NCBI GenBank assembly: GCA_021787565.1
Contig: JAJYLT010000017.1
Location: 1-64,000 of the forward strand
DNA length: 64,000 nt
Reading direction: 5' to 3'
DNA from: Acidobacteriota bacterium
GTDB lineage: Bacteria > Acidobacteriota > UBA4820 > DSQY01
The translations under genes and the position numbers were made by a program. The notes beneath the pieces were generated by a model, which saw only the letters and a list, made by a program, of their open reading frames with translations, did not search any database and was not told where the DNA came from. This document shows positions 7,956 through 15,792 of this stretch, in pieces. How positions within the stretch are numbered: the stretch's first letter is position 1; each line of letters begins with the position of its first letter.

Positions 7956-9987
7956 CAGTCAAGCCATTACACCAAGAATCGGCGCCGAAGAGGCCTGGCT
8001 CGACCTCGCTCCAGTTGGAACGCTGGAAGGTTGCACCCGGAGGAAAATACAGAAAAATATCTCCGAGGGAGTCTATCCCGAAGGGCTCATCCGCCAAGTC
8101 GTCGCCGCCGCCCCCGGCGGGTACAAGTGGCAGGTGCACGTCTCCGCCCTCTCGCCCGAGGCGCAGTCGCGCTACTGGGCGGACCGCACGGCGACGGTGG
8201 AGGACCGCATCGAGGCGATCCTCGCCCGGCAGACCGAGCCCCCGGCCGAGCCCACGCGCGATCAGGTTCTCTCCTCCTCCGGCAAGGAGCTGCGCAAGGC
8301 GGCCCACAAGGCCGCCCTGGTGGAGGAGTTCAAGGCGCTGGGGAGCAAGGCTGAGAAGGCCGCCTTCGCCGCCCGCCACCACCTCCCCCTATCCTCTCTA
8401 TATAGATGGTCGGGCACGTACGACGGGACGGCCGCCAGCCTGGTCCGACCCTTCGGCCTGAAGACCCTGACCCCCGAGCGTCAGACCGCCCGCCAGCTCG
8501 CGGTGGATCTCTACCTCCGCCCCGAGCGCCCCACCCCCGAGCAGGTCCTTCGCGCCCTCGCCGCCACCCTCGGCGAGGCCGCGCCCAGCCGGGCCACCCT
8601 CTATAGGTGGCTGTCGGACGAGGAGCTGCTCGGGGGCCGGGGCACGTCGGCCTACATCCGCCACGGCGAGAAGGTCTACCGCGACACAGCCGAGCCCGTG
8701 CGCCGGCGCGACTGGTCCCTCATCCCCGTGAATCACACCTGGGTGGGCGACCACCACCAGCTCGACCTGCTCTGCATCCTGCCCGGAGGCGCCATCGGGC
8801 GCCCCTGGCTCACCGCCTGGCAGGACGGCCACAGCCGGGCCATCGTCGGCCACACGATCAACGAGCAGCCCAACGCCACCGAGATCGGCCTCGCGCTCCG
8901 CAACGGGATCCTCCCCGAGGACGGCGAGCCCTTCCAGGGCGTCCCGGGCCAGCTCTACGTCGACAACGGCAAGGACTACCGGAGCAAGCTCCTCAACGGC
9001 GAGACGGTCCCCGTCTTCCGCCAGGAGCAGGCGGACCCCATCTGGGGCATGCTCGGGCACCTCGGCATCAAGACGCGCTTCTGCGAGCCCTACCACGGCA
9101 AGTCCAAGCCCATCGAGCGCTTCTTCGGCACCCTCGAAAAGGGCTGGATCTGCCTCATGAAGGGCTACTGCGGCCGCTCGCCCCAGCACCGCCCCGAGCA
9201 GCTCGCCGCCGACGTCAAGGCCACCCAGCTTTTCCTTGACTCGCAGGGTCGTCGCGGCGAGCGGCGCCTGCTGACCTGGTGGGAGATGGAGATCGAGGTG
9301 GGCGAGGCGATCCGCGCCTACAACCGCCGCCCGCACACCTCCCTGGGCTGGTCCGCCGGGCGCGGCTACGCCACGCCCATCGAGGCCTACGCCGCGGGCC
9401 TGCCCGCCTCGGTGCGGATCCCCTCGCGCGAGGTCCTCGACGTGCTGGTGCTCCCGTCCGCCGCGCGGCAGGTCCGCAACGACGGCATCCACGTCGCCCG
9501 CATGGCCTACTGGCACCCCGACCTGGCCCCGCACGTCGGCCAGGACGTGGAGGTCCGCTACAACCCGCGCGGCCGGCAGGAGATCCTCGTCCTGCGCAAG
9601 GGCGCCTTCGTGGCCTGGGCCCAGGCCCAGCCCGGCGCGGCCCCCTTCGCGGAGACCGAGGAGGAGCTGGACGAGCTGCGCGCCTTCCTCGCCGGCAACG
9701 CCCGCCTGCGCAAATCGTACCGCGAGCGCCGCGCCGCGCTTTTGGCCACCAACCCGCTCGCCGCCATGGTCCCCGGCACCCGCGAGCTCCAGGCCATGGG
9801 CACGGTCGTCCCCATGCCGCACGTCACCGGCTACGACCGCGCCGTCCGCCAGGCCGCCCGCGCCAAGCGCCGGGCCGAGCAGTCATCGGCTACACCTCCC
9901 ACGCCCGCCCAGGCGGCGGCCGTGGGTGATCTCGTCGTATGGGAGTTCCAGAAACAGAGGACAGAGGAAAGGAGGACCGAGAGATGA
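7948..9987 (+). CDS. MuA-like DDE transposase
   Basis: 679 aa, close to MuA (663 aa). An N-terminal HTH/Mu-type DNA-binding domain (about 1-60) and further helical end-binding domains (to about 230) precede an RNase H-like core. Core acidic residues are seen at VGDHHQLDLL (Asp), LYVDNGKDY (Asp) and SKPIERFFGTLEKG (Glu). A beta-barrel and a basic C-terminal tail, which in MuA contacts MuB, follow. It catalyses strand transfer of the prophage ends for integration and replicative transposition. The start overlaps the previous gene, and the stop overlaps the MuB-like start (ATGA). Confidence 0.95.
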   Translation: MPDSQAITPRIGAEEAWLDLAPVGTLEGCTRRKIQKNISEGVYPEGLIRQVVAAAPGGYKWQVHVSALSPEAQSRYWADRTATVEDRIEAILARQTEPPAEPTRDQVLSSSGKELRKAAHKAALVEEFKALGSKAEKAAFAARHHLPLSSLYRWSGTYDGTAASLVRPFGLKTLTPERQTARQLAVDLYLRPERPTPEQVLRALAATLGEAAPSRATLYRWLSDEELLGGRGTSAYIRHGEKVYRDTAEPVRRRDWSLIPVNHTWVGDHHQLDLLCILPGGAIGRPWLTAWQDGHSRAIVGHTINEQPNATEIGLALRNGILPEDGEPFQGVPGQLYVDNGKDYRSKLLNGETVPVFRQEQADPIWGMLGHLGIKTRFCEPYHGKSKPIERFFGTLEKGWICLMKGYCGRSPQHRPEQLAADVKATQLFLDSQGRRGERRLLTWWEMEIEVGEAIRAYNRRPHTSLGWSAGRGYATPIEAYAAGLPASVRIPSREVLDVLVLPSAARQVRNDGIHVARMAYWHPDLAPHVGQDVEVRYNPRGRQEILVLRKGAFVAWAQAQPGAAPFAETEEELDELRAFLAGNARLRKSYRERRAALLATNPLAAMVPGTRELQAMGTVVPMPHVTGYDRAVRQAARAKRRAEQSSATPPTPAQAAAVGDLVVWEFQKQRTEERRTER

Positions 9988-10901
9988 CGCACATGGTCGC
10001 AACCGACACCACGGGCACGGATCAGGGGCTCGTCGCCGAGCTCCGCGCGCTCATGGAGGCACGCGCCTGGGGCCAGCGGCGCGTCGCCGAACTGCTCGGC
10101 GTGAGCCAGACCACGCTCAGCCAGTGGCTCGGCGACAAGTACGGCGCCGCCGACGCCATGAACGCCCGCGTGGCCGAGTTCCTGCACGAGCGCAAGGAGG
10201 CGGGCGAGGGCGTCGTGCCCGCCGAGGGCTACACCCTCATCCAGGAGGTCTGCGCCCTATGCCAGGAGGACTGCAAGTTCGCGGTCGTCCAGGGCAACCC
10301 CGGCGTGGGCAAAACCAAGGCCCTCCAGCTCTACGCGCAGGAGCACGACGACGTGCTCTACGTGCGCGTGGACGTGACCACCACCATGAAGGTGCTCCTC
10401 GAGGAGCTCGTGGGCGAGGGCGCCGGCCTCACCAACGCCCAGCTCATGCGCGAGGCCCGCGCCCGCCTGAAGGGCGCCCTCATCATCGTGGACGAGGCCG
10501 ACCTGCTCGCCGTGCGCTCCCTCGAGGCCCTGCGCGCCATCTGGGGCGACGGCGGCTGGTGCGGCCTGGTGCTTGCCGGCACCCCCAAACTAGAGCGCCT
10601 CCTGCGCCGCGGCCCCCACGCCAGCGAGAACCTCGCCCAGCTCTACAGCCGGGTCGACTTCAACGTCGTCATCACCAACCCGAGCGTCAGCGACCTCGAC
10701 CAATACCTCGACCGGGCCGGGGTGCAGGACGCCGATGCCCGCCGGCTCATCACCGCCGCCGGCAACCGCGACAGCTTCAGGGCCGCGGCCAAGCTCTTGA
10801 GCCAGGCCCAGCGCGTGGCGCGCCTGAACGGCCAGGGCTCCGTCACCGGCGCCTCCGTGCGCGCCGCCTCCAAGCTCATCATGCGGCCCCACGCCGCCTA
10901 A
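9984..10901 (+). CDS. MuB-like transposition target ATPase
   Basis: 305 aa (MuB is 312). An N-terminal HTH (about 18-50, VAELLGVSQTTLSQWLGD) precedes an AAA+ core with Walker A GNPGVGKTK (about 108) and Walker B LIIVDEAD (about 170), then a small helical C-terminal domain. MuB-type ATPases coat target DNA, stimulate the transposase and give target immunity. ATG 9984 overlaps the transposase stop by 4 bp and follows AAAGGAGGAC. Confidence 0.93.
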   Translation: MTHMVATDTTGTDQGLVAELRALMEARAWGQRRVAELLGVSQTTLSQWLGDKYGAADAMNARVAEFLHERKEAGEGVVPAEGYTLIQEVCALCQEDCKFAVVQGNPGVGKTKALQLYAQEHDDVLYVRVDVTTTMKVLLEELVGEGAGLTNAQLMREARARLKGALIIVDEADLLAVRSLEALRAIWGDGGWCGLVLAGTPKLERLLRRGPHASENLAQLYSRVDFNVVITNPSVSDLDQYLDRAGVQDADARRLITAAGNRDSFRAAAKLLSQAQRVARLNGQGSVTGASVRAASKLIMRPHAA

Positions 10902-10916
10902 CCAGAGGAGATGCAG

Positions 10917-11165
10917 ATGGATCAGGACGCAGTGGTCAGGGATTACCGGAGCCAGGCGCTCGACGCCCTCAAGCGGGCCAGCGAGCTCTTCGTCATCGCG
11001 GATGCGACGGGCCGGGACGAGGATCTCCAGCAGGCCATGCTCGCCGCCGAGAACGCCGCGGGCCAGGCCCGCCACTACTTCTACGTTCGCAGCGAGGCGG
11101 CCGTCGCCGCCCTCGTCGGCCCTACCCACCGCCTGCGGCTCCCGCAGGCCAATCGGATCGCCTGA
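10917..11165 (+). CDS. Hypothetical early prophage protein, helical
   Basis: 82 aa, Ala-rich and mainly helical, no membrane segment. ATG 10917 is chosen because GAGGAG ends six bases upstream; ATG 10911 directly abuts that site. It lies between the MuB-like and Gam genes in the early operon. Not recognised. Confidence 0.6.
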   Translation: MDQDAVVRDYRSQALDALKRASELFVIADATGRDEDLQQAMLAAENAAGQARHYFYVRSEAAVAALVGPTHRLRLPQANRIA

Positions 11166-11177
11166 TAGGAGGACGTG

Positions 11178-11705
11178 ATGGCGAAGAACCCCCTCAGACT
11201 CACCGCCCAGGCTCACCGGGCGACCCCCCAGACCGCCGCAGAGGCCAGCAATGCCATGGGCGAGCTGGGCACGGCCATGGCCGAGCGAGCGCGGCTCCAG
11301 GCCGACCTGAACCAGGCCGTGGCCGCCGTGACCGCCCGCTACCAGCCCAAAATCCAGACCCTCGCCGGCCAGGTGAAGGACCTGGTGGGAGGGCTCCAGA
11401 CCTGGGCCGAAGCGAACAAGGACGACCTGACCGCCCAGGGCAAGCGGACGGTGAACCTCGGCACCGGCGAGGTGGGCTGGCGCCTCAACCCGCCCAAGGT
11501 CAAGGTGACCGGCCTTCAGAAGGTCATCGAGCTCCTCAAGGCCAAGGGGCTGGAGATGCTCGTGGCCGTCAAGGAGGACGTCAACAAGAAGGCGATCCTC
11601 GAAGAGCCCTCGCAGATCAAGGGCATCAAGGGGCTGGAGGTCGTCCAGGACGAGACCTTCTGGGCCAAGCCCGCCTCCGTGGATATGGAGGAGATCGCGT
11701 CATGA
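11178..11705 (+). CDS. Gam-like host-nuclease inhibitor
   Basis: 175 aa. It matches the Mu Gam family: a long N-terminal coiled-coil region with ARLQADLNQAVAAVTARYQP, then TVNLGTGEVGWRLNPPKVKV and a helix with KGLEMLVAVKEDVNKKAI, a pattern typical of Gam. The protein binds DNA ends like Ku and protects phage DNA from exonucleases during transposition. AGGAGG (11168-11173) supports ATG 11178. The stop overlaps the next start. Confidence 0.88.
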   Translation: MAKNPLRLTAQAHRATPQTAAEASNAMGELGTAMAERARLQADLNQAVAAVTARYQPKIQTLAGQVKDLVGGLQTWAEANKDDLTAQGKRTVNLGTGEVGWRLNPPKVKVTGLQKVIELLKAKGLEMLVAVKEDVNKKAILEEPSQIKGIKGLEVVQDETFWAKPASVDMEEIAS

Positions 11706-11707
11706 CC
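11689..11707. repeat. 19-bp direct repeat, copy 1
   Basis: AGGAGATCGCGTCATGACC, covering the RBS and start of the 72-aa gene. An identical copy lies at 12281-12299 over the start of the 45-aa gene. Confidence 0.9.
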
Positions 11708-11920
11708 ATCCGCGTCCGCATCAGCAACGAGGACCCGGCCGGCGGCGCGCAGGTCGTGCGCATCCTGCCGAGCTTTCCGCATGCCTCCATCCCCGAAGTG
11801 CGCCTCTCGGGCGGCCAATCCTTCTTCTTCCAACTCTACGAGGGGGCAGAGCTCCACATCACCGAGGCCGACCGGGAGCCCTCCTGCGACGGCCCCGCCG
11901 CGCCGAACGCCTTGGCTTAG
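11702..11920 (+). CDS. Hypothetical small early protein
   Basis: 72 aa, starting with MTIRVRISNEDP; beta-rich pattern (AQVVRILPSF, VRLSGGQSFFFQLYEGAEL). It overlaps the Gam stop (ATGA). Its RBS/start region is duplicated at the 45-aa gene 590 bp downstream, and both proteins begin MT-(I/L)-(R/K)-(V/I). They may be paralogous. Not recognised. Confidence 0.6.
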   Translation: MTIRVRISNEDPAGGAQVVRILPSFPHASIPEVRLSGGQSFFFQLYEGAELHITEADREPSCDGPAAPNALA

Positions 11921-11942
11921 TGGCCGGGGCTCGGAGGATGAA

Positions 11943-12278
11943 ATGGACGAACACGAAGGCAAGCCCGCAGAGGGTGACGGCACACAGGCCGCCCCGGTCC
12001 GCCATAGCCAGATGTTAGACGGACCGGCTCAAGACAACCTACTCGGGGCGCTGGCCATTGGGATACTTGGCAACATTTTGGCGCGATGTAATGACGGGGA
12101 GAGCGTGACCTTTACCGCCGATTGGGGAGGCCCCTCGTTGACCGTCGAAACAACCAAGCAGGGACATACCCATTGTGGGCTGTCTGAGGATGAGGGCGGC
12201 ACATTTGAGCTACTGGCGGAACAGCTCTATGGGGCGCTCACCGGAGGGCAGCATCTTAGTTTCGTCAAGTCAGTCTAA
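11943..12278 (+). CDS. Hypothetical protein between direct repeats
   Basis: 111 aa. GGAGG (11933-11937) lies five bases before ATG 11943. The sequence (SVTFTADWGGPSLTVETTKQ; FELLAEQLYGALTGG) suggests a small alpha/beta protein; no family recognised. Codon use is visibly less GC-biased than its neighbours (more T and A at third positions). It sits between the two copies of a 19-bp repeat, which suggests insertion into the early operon. Confidence 0.6.
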   Translation: MDEHEGKPAEGDGTQAAPVRHSQMLDGPAQDNLLGALAIGILGNILARCNDGESVTFTADWGGPSLTVETTKQGHTHCGLSEDEGGTFELLAEQLYGALTGGQHLSFVKSV

Positions 12279-12280
12279 CA

Positions 12281-12299
12281 AGGAGATCGCGTCATGACC
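12281..12299. repeat. 19-bp direct repeat, copy 2
   Basis: Identical to 11689-11707 and again placed over an RBS and ATG. Confidence 0.9.
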
Positions 12300-12431
12300 C
12301 TAAAGATCGTGAGCGACCCAGACAACCCCACGGGCTGGGCCGTCCAGGTGGAGACCGTGGGCGCCTACGAACCCAGCTCCGTTGATGGGCAGGAATACCA
12401 CATCAAGGAGGTACGAGCCCGCACCGAGTAA
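12294..12431 (+). CDS. Very small early protein, 45 aa
   Basis: 45 aa, starting MTLKIVSDPDNPTGWAVQV. AGGAG lies eight bases before the ATG, inside the duplicated 19-bp repeat. The reading is supported by the strong RBS shared with the 72-aa gene and a beta-strand-like pattern. Function unknown. Confidence 0.55.
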   Translation: MTLKIVSDPDNPTGWAVQVETVGAYEPSSVDGQEYHIKEVRARTE

Positions 12432-12505
12432 TAGGCCGAAACGGGCGGCGCCCAGCTAAGCCGCCGCCCGTCGCGCCGTCACGCGGCGCCTGATGAGGCC
12501 GGACG

Positions 12506-12922
12506 ATGAACGAGCAGAGAAGCCGAGGAGCTGAGGAGCAGAGGGGCCGGGGGGCTCAGACCAGCCCGCATGAGGCGCTGGGGCTGGCGATCCTGGCGGA
12601 GCTGGAGCTGGCGCGCGAGCCGATCCCGCGGCGGGAGCTGGTGCGCCGGTGCGGGCCGTTCGGCGTCAAGATCTCCACCGCCGAGCGCCGCGTGCGCGAG
12701 GCCCTCGACTGGCTCGTCATGCAGGGGCACCCAGTGATGAGCGACGGCTCTGGCTTCATTATGGCGCGCAATCCCGCGCAATTCGAGGCCGGGCTGCGCC
12801 TCCGCGAGAAGGCCGTCCAGGCGGAATCCCAGAAGCTCAAGCGATTGCGCGGCATGCTCCACCGCATGCGCTACCCGGTGCAATCCGCCGCGCAATCCCT
12901 CCCCTTTGAGGTGCGGCCATGA
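12506..12922 (+). CDS. Hypothetical protein, possible winged-helix
   Basis: 138 aa. After a Glu/Arg-rich start, the region about 22-75 (ALGLAILAELELAREPIPR ... RVREALDWLVMQGHPVMSD) looks like a winged-helix domain. A basic helix follows (QKLKRLRGMLHRMRYP). Phage proteins of this shape are often annotated only as HTH-like. Its stop overlaps the HNH gene start by 4 bp. Confidence 0.6.
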   Translation: MNEQRSRGAEEQRGRGAQTSPHEALGLAILAELELAREPIPRRELVRRCGPFGVKISTAERRVREALDWLVMQGHPVMSDGSGFIMARNPAQFEAGLRLREKAVQAESQKLKRLRGMLHRMRYPVQSAAQSLPFEVRP

Positions 12923-13281
12923 GCCCCGTGAACGATGCCTCGCTGTTCGGGCCGAACTGGGGCCGAATCTCCCTTTCCATCAAGGAGCGGGCGGCGTGGC
13001 GCTGCGAATGCCGGGGCGAGTGCGGCCAGGCCCATGAGGGCGGCCGCTGTCAACACCGGCAGGGCGACAGCCCCGAGGGCCGCCGCCGCCCGGTCATCCT
13101 CACGGTCCACCATATCAACGGGTTGCCGTGGGACCACCATCCCGGCAACCTCCTGGCCCTCTGTGAGGGTTGCCACAACCACATGGACATGCCCATGCGG
13201 CAGGCCCATGCGAAACAGACCCGGGAGCGCGGCAAGGGGCTGCGCCCATTGTTCGAGGTGATCCATGAGCATCAACCCTGA
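12919..13281 (+). CDS. HNH endonuclease-like protein
   Basis: 120 aa. Cys-rich N-terminal part (CECRGECG) followed by the HNH core LTVHHINGLPWDHHPGNL and ALCEGCHNHMD, with the His-His, Asn and His residues of the fold plus the structural CxxC. Freestanding HNH proteins are frequent in the early/middle region of transposable phages. It is separate from the terminase, so it may act in DNA processing or exclusion; this is not settled by sequence. It overlaps both neighbours by a few bases. Confidence 0.8.
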   Translation: MSPVNDASLFGPNWGRISLSIKERAAWRCECRGECGQAHEGGRCQHRQGDSPEGRRRPVILTVHHINGLPWDHHPGNLLALCEGCHNHMDMPMRQAHAKQTRERGKGLRPLFEVIHEHQP

Positions 13282-13486
13282 GACGGCCGGACGGCCGGAC
13301 CCGCCCGACCGCGAGGCGGTGCTCGCCGCCGAGGTGGAATCGCTCCTGCGGCGCGTGGCCAGCCTGGAGACGCGGCTGGAGGCGCTGGCGCGGGCCTACC
13401 GCAACCTCCCCACCGAGGTGAAGCTCGGCTACGGCCGCGTGGGCTACGAGGACTGCCACAAGATGGACCGGGAGTTCCACCCGTGA
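13265..13486 (+). CDS. Small coiled-coil protein
   Basis: 73 aa. A disordered acidic start is followed by a heptad-rich helix (LAAEVESLLRRVASLETRL, about 20-40). It overlaps the HNH gene by 17 bp and the RlpA-like gene by 4 bp (GTGA). Unknown role. Confidence 0.6.
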   Translation: MSINPETAGRPDPPDREAVLAAEVESLLRRVASLETRLEALARAYRNLPTEVKLGYGRVGYEDCHKMDREFHP

Positions 13487-14109
13487 CTGCCCCCCTGGAG
13501 GGCCTGTCGCGCGGCGCGCGCGGCTTTGCGGCCGTGGCCCTGCTGGCGCTCCCCCTGGCCCTGCGGCCGGGGGGCGCGCCCGTGGCGCCGCCGTGCCCTC
13601 CGGCGCTCTGGCAGGCCCCGGGGCGCCCCGCCGGGCTGGTGCTGGCCTCGTGGTACGGCCCGGGGTTCGCGGGGCGCCTGACGGCCTCCGGCGCGCCCTA
13701 CGACCCCTCCGCCATGACCTGCGCGCACCCCACCCTGCCGCTGGGCACCCGCGTGCGCGCCATCCGCCTGGACGACGGCCGCTCGGTCGAGCTCACCGTC
13801 ACCGACCGCGGCCCCTACTGCCAGGGCCGCGGCCTCGACGTCAGCCGCGCCGCCGCGCACGAGCTGGGCTTCGAGGGCCAGGGCCTCTGCGCCCTTCGCC
13901 TGGAGGTCATCCCGTCTGCCAGCATGGCTGGACCGGCGGTGCAAACATGGCCCATTTCTCCCAATACGGGTGATATGCCACAGACCTGTCAGCCCCCGCG
14001 AGGCGGAATTGAAAAAAAAATAGAAAGCAGACTGTCAACTTCTGCCCAACTCGGCAGCCATCTTTGCCCTCGTGGAAGGGGCGCAACCACAATCGGAGGC
14101 CGCGCATGA
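13483..14109 (+). CDS. RlpA-like double-psi beta-barrel protein
   Basis: 208 aa. A hydrophobic N-terminal segment (FAAVALLALPLAL, about 15-28) suggests export or membrane anchoring. The DPBB core spans about 53-145: LASWYGPGFAGRLTASG, MTCAHPTLPLGTRVRAI, and LTVTDRGPYCQGRGLDVSR with the Asp-Arg-Gly-Pro motif of RlpA transglycosylases. The last 60 residues are not part of the family, come from less GC-rich DNA and look disordered. RlpA cleaves denuded peptidoglycan at septa in bacteria. The GTG start overlaps the upstream stop. Confidence 0.85.
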   Translation: MTAPLEGLSRGARGFAAVALLALPLALRPGGAPVAPPCPPALWQAPGRPAGLVLASWYGPGFAGRLTASGAPYDPSAMTCAHPTLPLGTRVRAIRLDDGRSVELTVTDRGPYCQGRGLDVSRAAAHELGFEGQGLCALRLEVIPSASMAGPAVQTWPISPNTGDMPQTCQPPRGGIEKKIESRLSTSAQLGSHLCPRGRGATTIGGRA

Positions 14110-14528
14110 GCCTGACGCCTAGACAGGTGCGGATGCTGCACGTCGCCCGCTATAAGACCGCGACCAGCGAGGAGGACTACCGGGCGCTCCTGGGGCGCTA
14201 CGGCACCCCCGAGAGGCCCCTCACCTCCTCCCTCGACGCGCGCCTTCAGCCCGCCCACTACCACGAGATGATGAAGGTGTTTGGGTCGCTCGGCTTCACC
14301 CCCGCGCCCAGGCCCGCCACGCCCGCCGGCGGCTCGCCCGCCCAGGTGCGCGAGGTGGAGCGCCTCTGCCGCGAGCACCGGGTGGAGGAGAAGCGGCTAC
14401 GCGGCATCGTCCTGCACGTCACCGGCAAGGACGACCTGCGCTGGTGCGGCCGCCGCGACCTATCCAAGCTCATCCAGGCGCTTCGGCGCTGGCAATGGGA
14501 GGAGGAGGGGAACCATGCAGCACGGTGA
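14106..14528 (+). CDS. GemA-like regulatory protein (DUF1018)
   Basis: 140 aa. It fits the Mu GemA family: N-terminal RQVRMLHVARYKTATSEEDY and ALLGRYG, then a long variable middle, and C-terminal LRGIVLHVTGKDDLRWCGRR. In Mu, GemA affects host gene expression and DNA supercoiling, and the gene sits just before mor. The same position here is followed by an HTH gene. ATG 14106 overlaps the RlpA-like stop by 4 bp. Confidence 0.82.
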   Translation: MSLTPRQVRMLHVARYKTATSEEDYRALLGRYGTPERPLTSSLDARLQPAHYHEMMKVFGSLGFTPAPRPATPAGGSPAQVREVERLCREHRVEEKRLRGIVLHVTGKDDLRWCGRRDLSKLIQALRRWQWEEEGNHAAR

Positions 14529-14790
14529 CACCGTCGAGGCCGCCGGCACCGCCGGCGGGCCGGAAGCTGAGGAATCCCGCGTCCCGCTGCCCGAGGTCAT
14601 CGAGCGGTTCGCGCGCGGGGGCGAGTGGAAGCCCCGCGCCGTGGCCGAGATGGTCGGGTGGAACCGCATCACCGTCTATCGGCTGGTCACCGAGGGCAAG
14701 ATCAGCGCGGTGCGCCGGGGTCGCCGCCACATGCGCGTGCTAGGCGCCTCCGTCGCGCGGTACCTCGAAGGGTTGCAGGAGCTACAATAG
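14515..14790 (+). CDS. HTH (excisionase/MerR-like) protein, candidate middle/late activator
   Basis: 91 aa. The C-terminal 60 residues form an HTH_17-type winged helix (RAVAEMVGWNRITVYRLVTEG, shown here as RAVAEMVGWN plus RITVYRLVTE; then GKISAVRRGRRHMRV). The gene overlaps GemA by 14 bp and takes the position of mor in Mu. The first copy of a repeated promoter-like element begins 400 bp downstream. An activator role for late genes is an inference from position; it is not a Mor/C homologue that I can recognise. Confidence 0.6.
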   Translation: MQHGDTVEAAGTAGGPEAEESRVPLPEVIERFARGGEWKPRAVAEMVGWNRITVYRLVTEGKISAVRRGRRHMRVLGASVARYLEGLQELQ

Positions 14791-14836
14791 GCGCAGAGGC
14801 CCGCGCCGAGGGGCGCGGGATGCAGAGGAGGTGGTC

Positions 14837-15148
14837 ATGAGACATGGGATGACGGCGGTTGTGCTGGCGGCGGTGCTGGCGCTGGCGGTGGGCTGTGTGA
14901 CGGTGGGCACGCGGGTGGACCCCGGCCTGGCGGACCGGCTCACGGTGGGCGTCTCGACGCGGGCTGACGCGGTGGCCCTGCTGGGCCAGCCCACGACGGT
15001 CACGGACGACGCGGCCGTGACGGTGCTGGCATGGAGCTACGCGCACGGGAACGCGCTCGGCCACGCCCAGAGCGCGGCCATCGCGCTCACTTTCGACGCG
15101 CGGGGCATCCTCATCGACAAGACGCGCTCCCAGACGGATCTGCATTAG
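14837..15148 (+). CDS. Small lipoprotein, BamE/SmpA-like
   Basis: 103 aa. Signal peptide with lipobox (VLALAVGC, Cys at about 20). The mature part has GVSTRADAVALLGQPT, the pattern of the SmpA/OmlA (BamE) domain, and continues with FDARGILIDK typical of its last strand. A lipoprotein gene at the end of the middle operon may be a lysogenic-conversion gene or part of entry exclusion; nothing in the sequence decides this. AGGAGG supports ATG 14837. Confidence 0.75.
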   Translation: MRHGMTAVVLAAVLALAVGCVTVGTRVDPGLADRLTVGVSTRADAVALLGQPTTVTDDAAVTVLAWSYAHGNALGHAQSAAIALTFDARGILIDKTRSQTDLH

Positions 15149-15170
15149 GCGCCACCCCCCCGGCGCCTCG

Positions 15171-15200
15171 GGCGGGGCCTTCGGGCCCCGCCTTTTTGTT
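15171..15200 (+). terminator. Strong rho-independent terminator
   Basis: GGCGGGGCC (15171-15179), TTCG loop, GGCCCCGCC (15184-15192), then TTTTTGTT. It ends the early/middle transcript directly before the first late operon; the T tract merges into the repeated promoter-like element. Confidence 0.88.
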
Positions 15201-15266
15201 ACAGTTGTCGCCTTTGTAGTGGCAAAGTGGCTTCCCGCGCGTGAGGCTGTATACGAGGAGGCGTGT
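15194..15266 (+). promoter_or_regulatory. 73-bp repeated element, copy 1: candidate late promoter/leader
   Basis: Shares TTTTGTT(A/G)CAGTTGTC, TTTGTAGTGGCAAA, GCGCGTGAGGCTGTA and GGAGGCGTGTA with 19488-19561. Both copies end at a start codon (73 and 74 bp). There is no clear -35/-10 pair, which would suit activator-dependent transcription. It controls the terminase-portal-MuF genes if functional. Confidence 0.6.
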
Positions 15267-15791
15267 ATGCCGCGCAAGGGCAGGCACCCCAACCCGCCGA
15301 AGAAGACCGGCCCGACGCCCGCCGCGGCGCCCCGGCCGCGCGCCGACGTGGCCGAGCGCCTCCAGGCGCGGGACGCCTTCGTGCGCTCGGGCCGCTCCCT
15401 CAAGCAGATCGCTGAGGCGCACAACCGGGCCTGGGCGACGGTGCACGCCTGGAGCGCCGAGGAGGGCTGGGAGGACCAGCGCCGCGAGTTCCTCATGAGC
15501 GATTCGGGCCAGGCGGACATCCTCGGCCTGAAGGTGCGCGAGATTCTGATCAAGCTCCAGGAGGGCACGCGGGAGCTTAGCGGGGCCACGGCCAACACCA
15601 TCCTCATGGCGAAACGGGCCGAGCGCGAGATCCGCGGCGACAAATACAACTTCACCCAGCTCTTCGCCATTGTGCGGACCTTCCTGGTCCACCTGCGCGC
15701 GGCCGATGCGTCCCTCCTGCCCCTCCTGGAGCCCCACATAGAGAGCTTCCTCCAGGCGCAGAAGGAGGCCATGCTCCCGCGGGGGAAGTAG
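15267..15791 (+). CDS. Terminase small subunit (transposable phage type)
   Basis: 174 aa. A basic Pro-rich N-terminus is followed by an HTH (SLKQIAEAHNRAWATVHAWS, about 44-63) and a helical C-terminal half. It sits just before the large terminase gene, as in other transposable siphophages. It would recognise packaging sites on the host-flanked phage DNA. ATG 15267 lies at the end of the repeated element, with GAGGAGG eight bases upstream. Confidence 0.75.
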   Translation: MPRKGRHPNPPKKTGPTPAAAPRPRADVAERLQARDAFVRSGRSLKQIAEAHNRAWATVHAWSAEEGWEDQRREFLMSDSGQADILGLKVREILIKLQEGTRELSGATANTILMAKRAEREIRGDKYNFTQLFAIVRTFLVHLRAADASLLPLLEPHIESFLQAQKEAMLPRGK

Positions 15792-15792
15792 C

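Noticed and set aside
14515-14790. Naming the HTH protein as Mor or C
   Set aside because: Its HTH is of the excisionase/MerR-like type and I see no Mor/C signature; only the position is similar.
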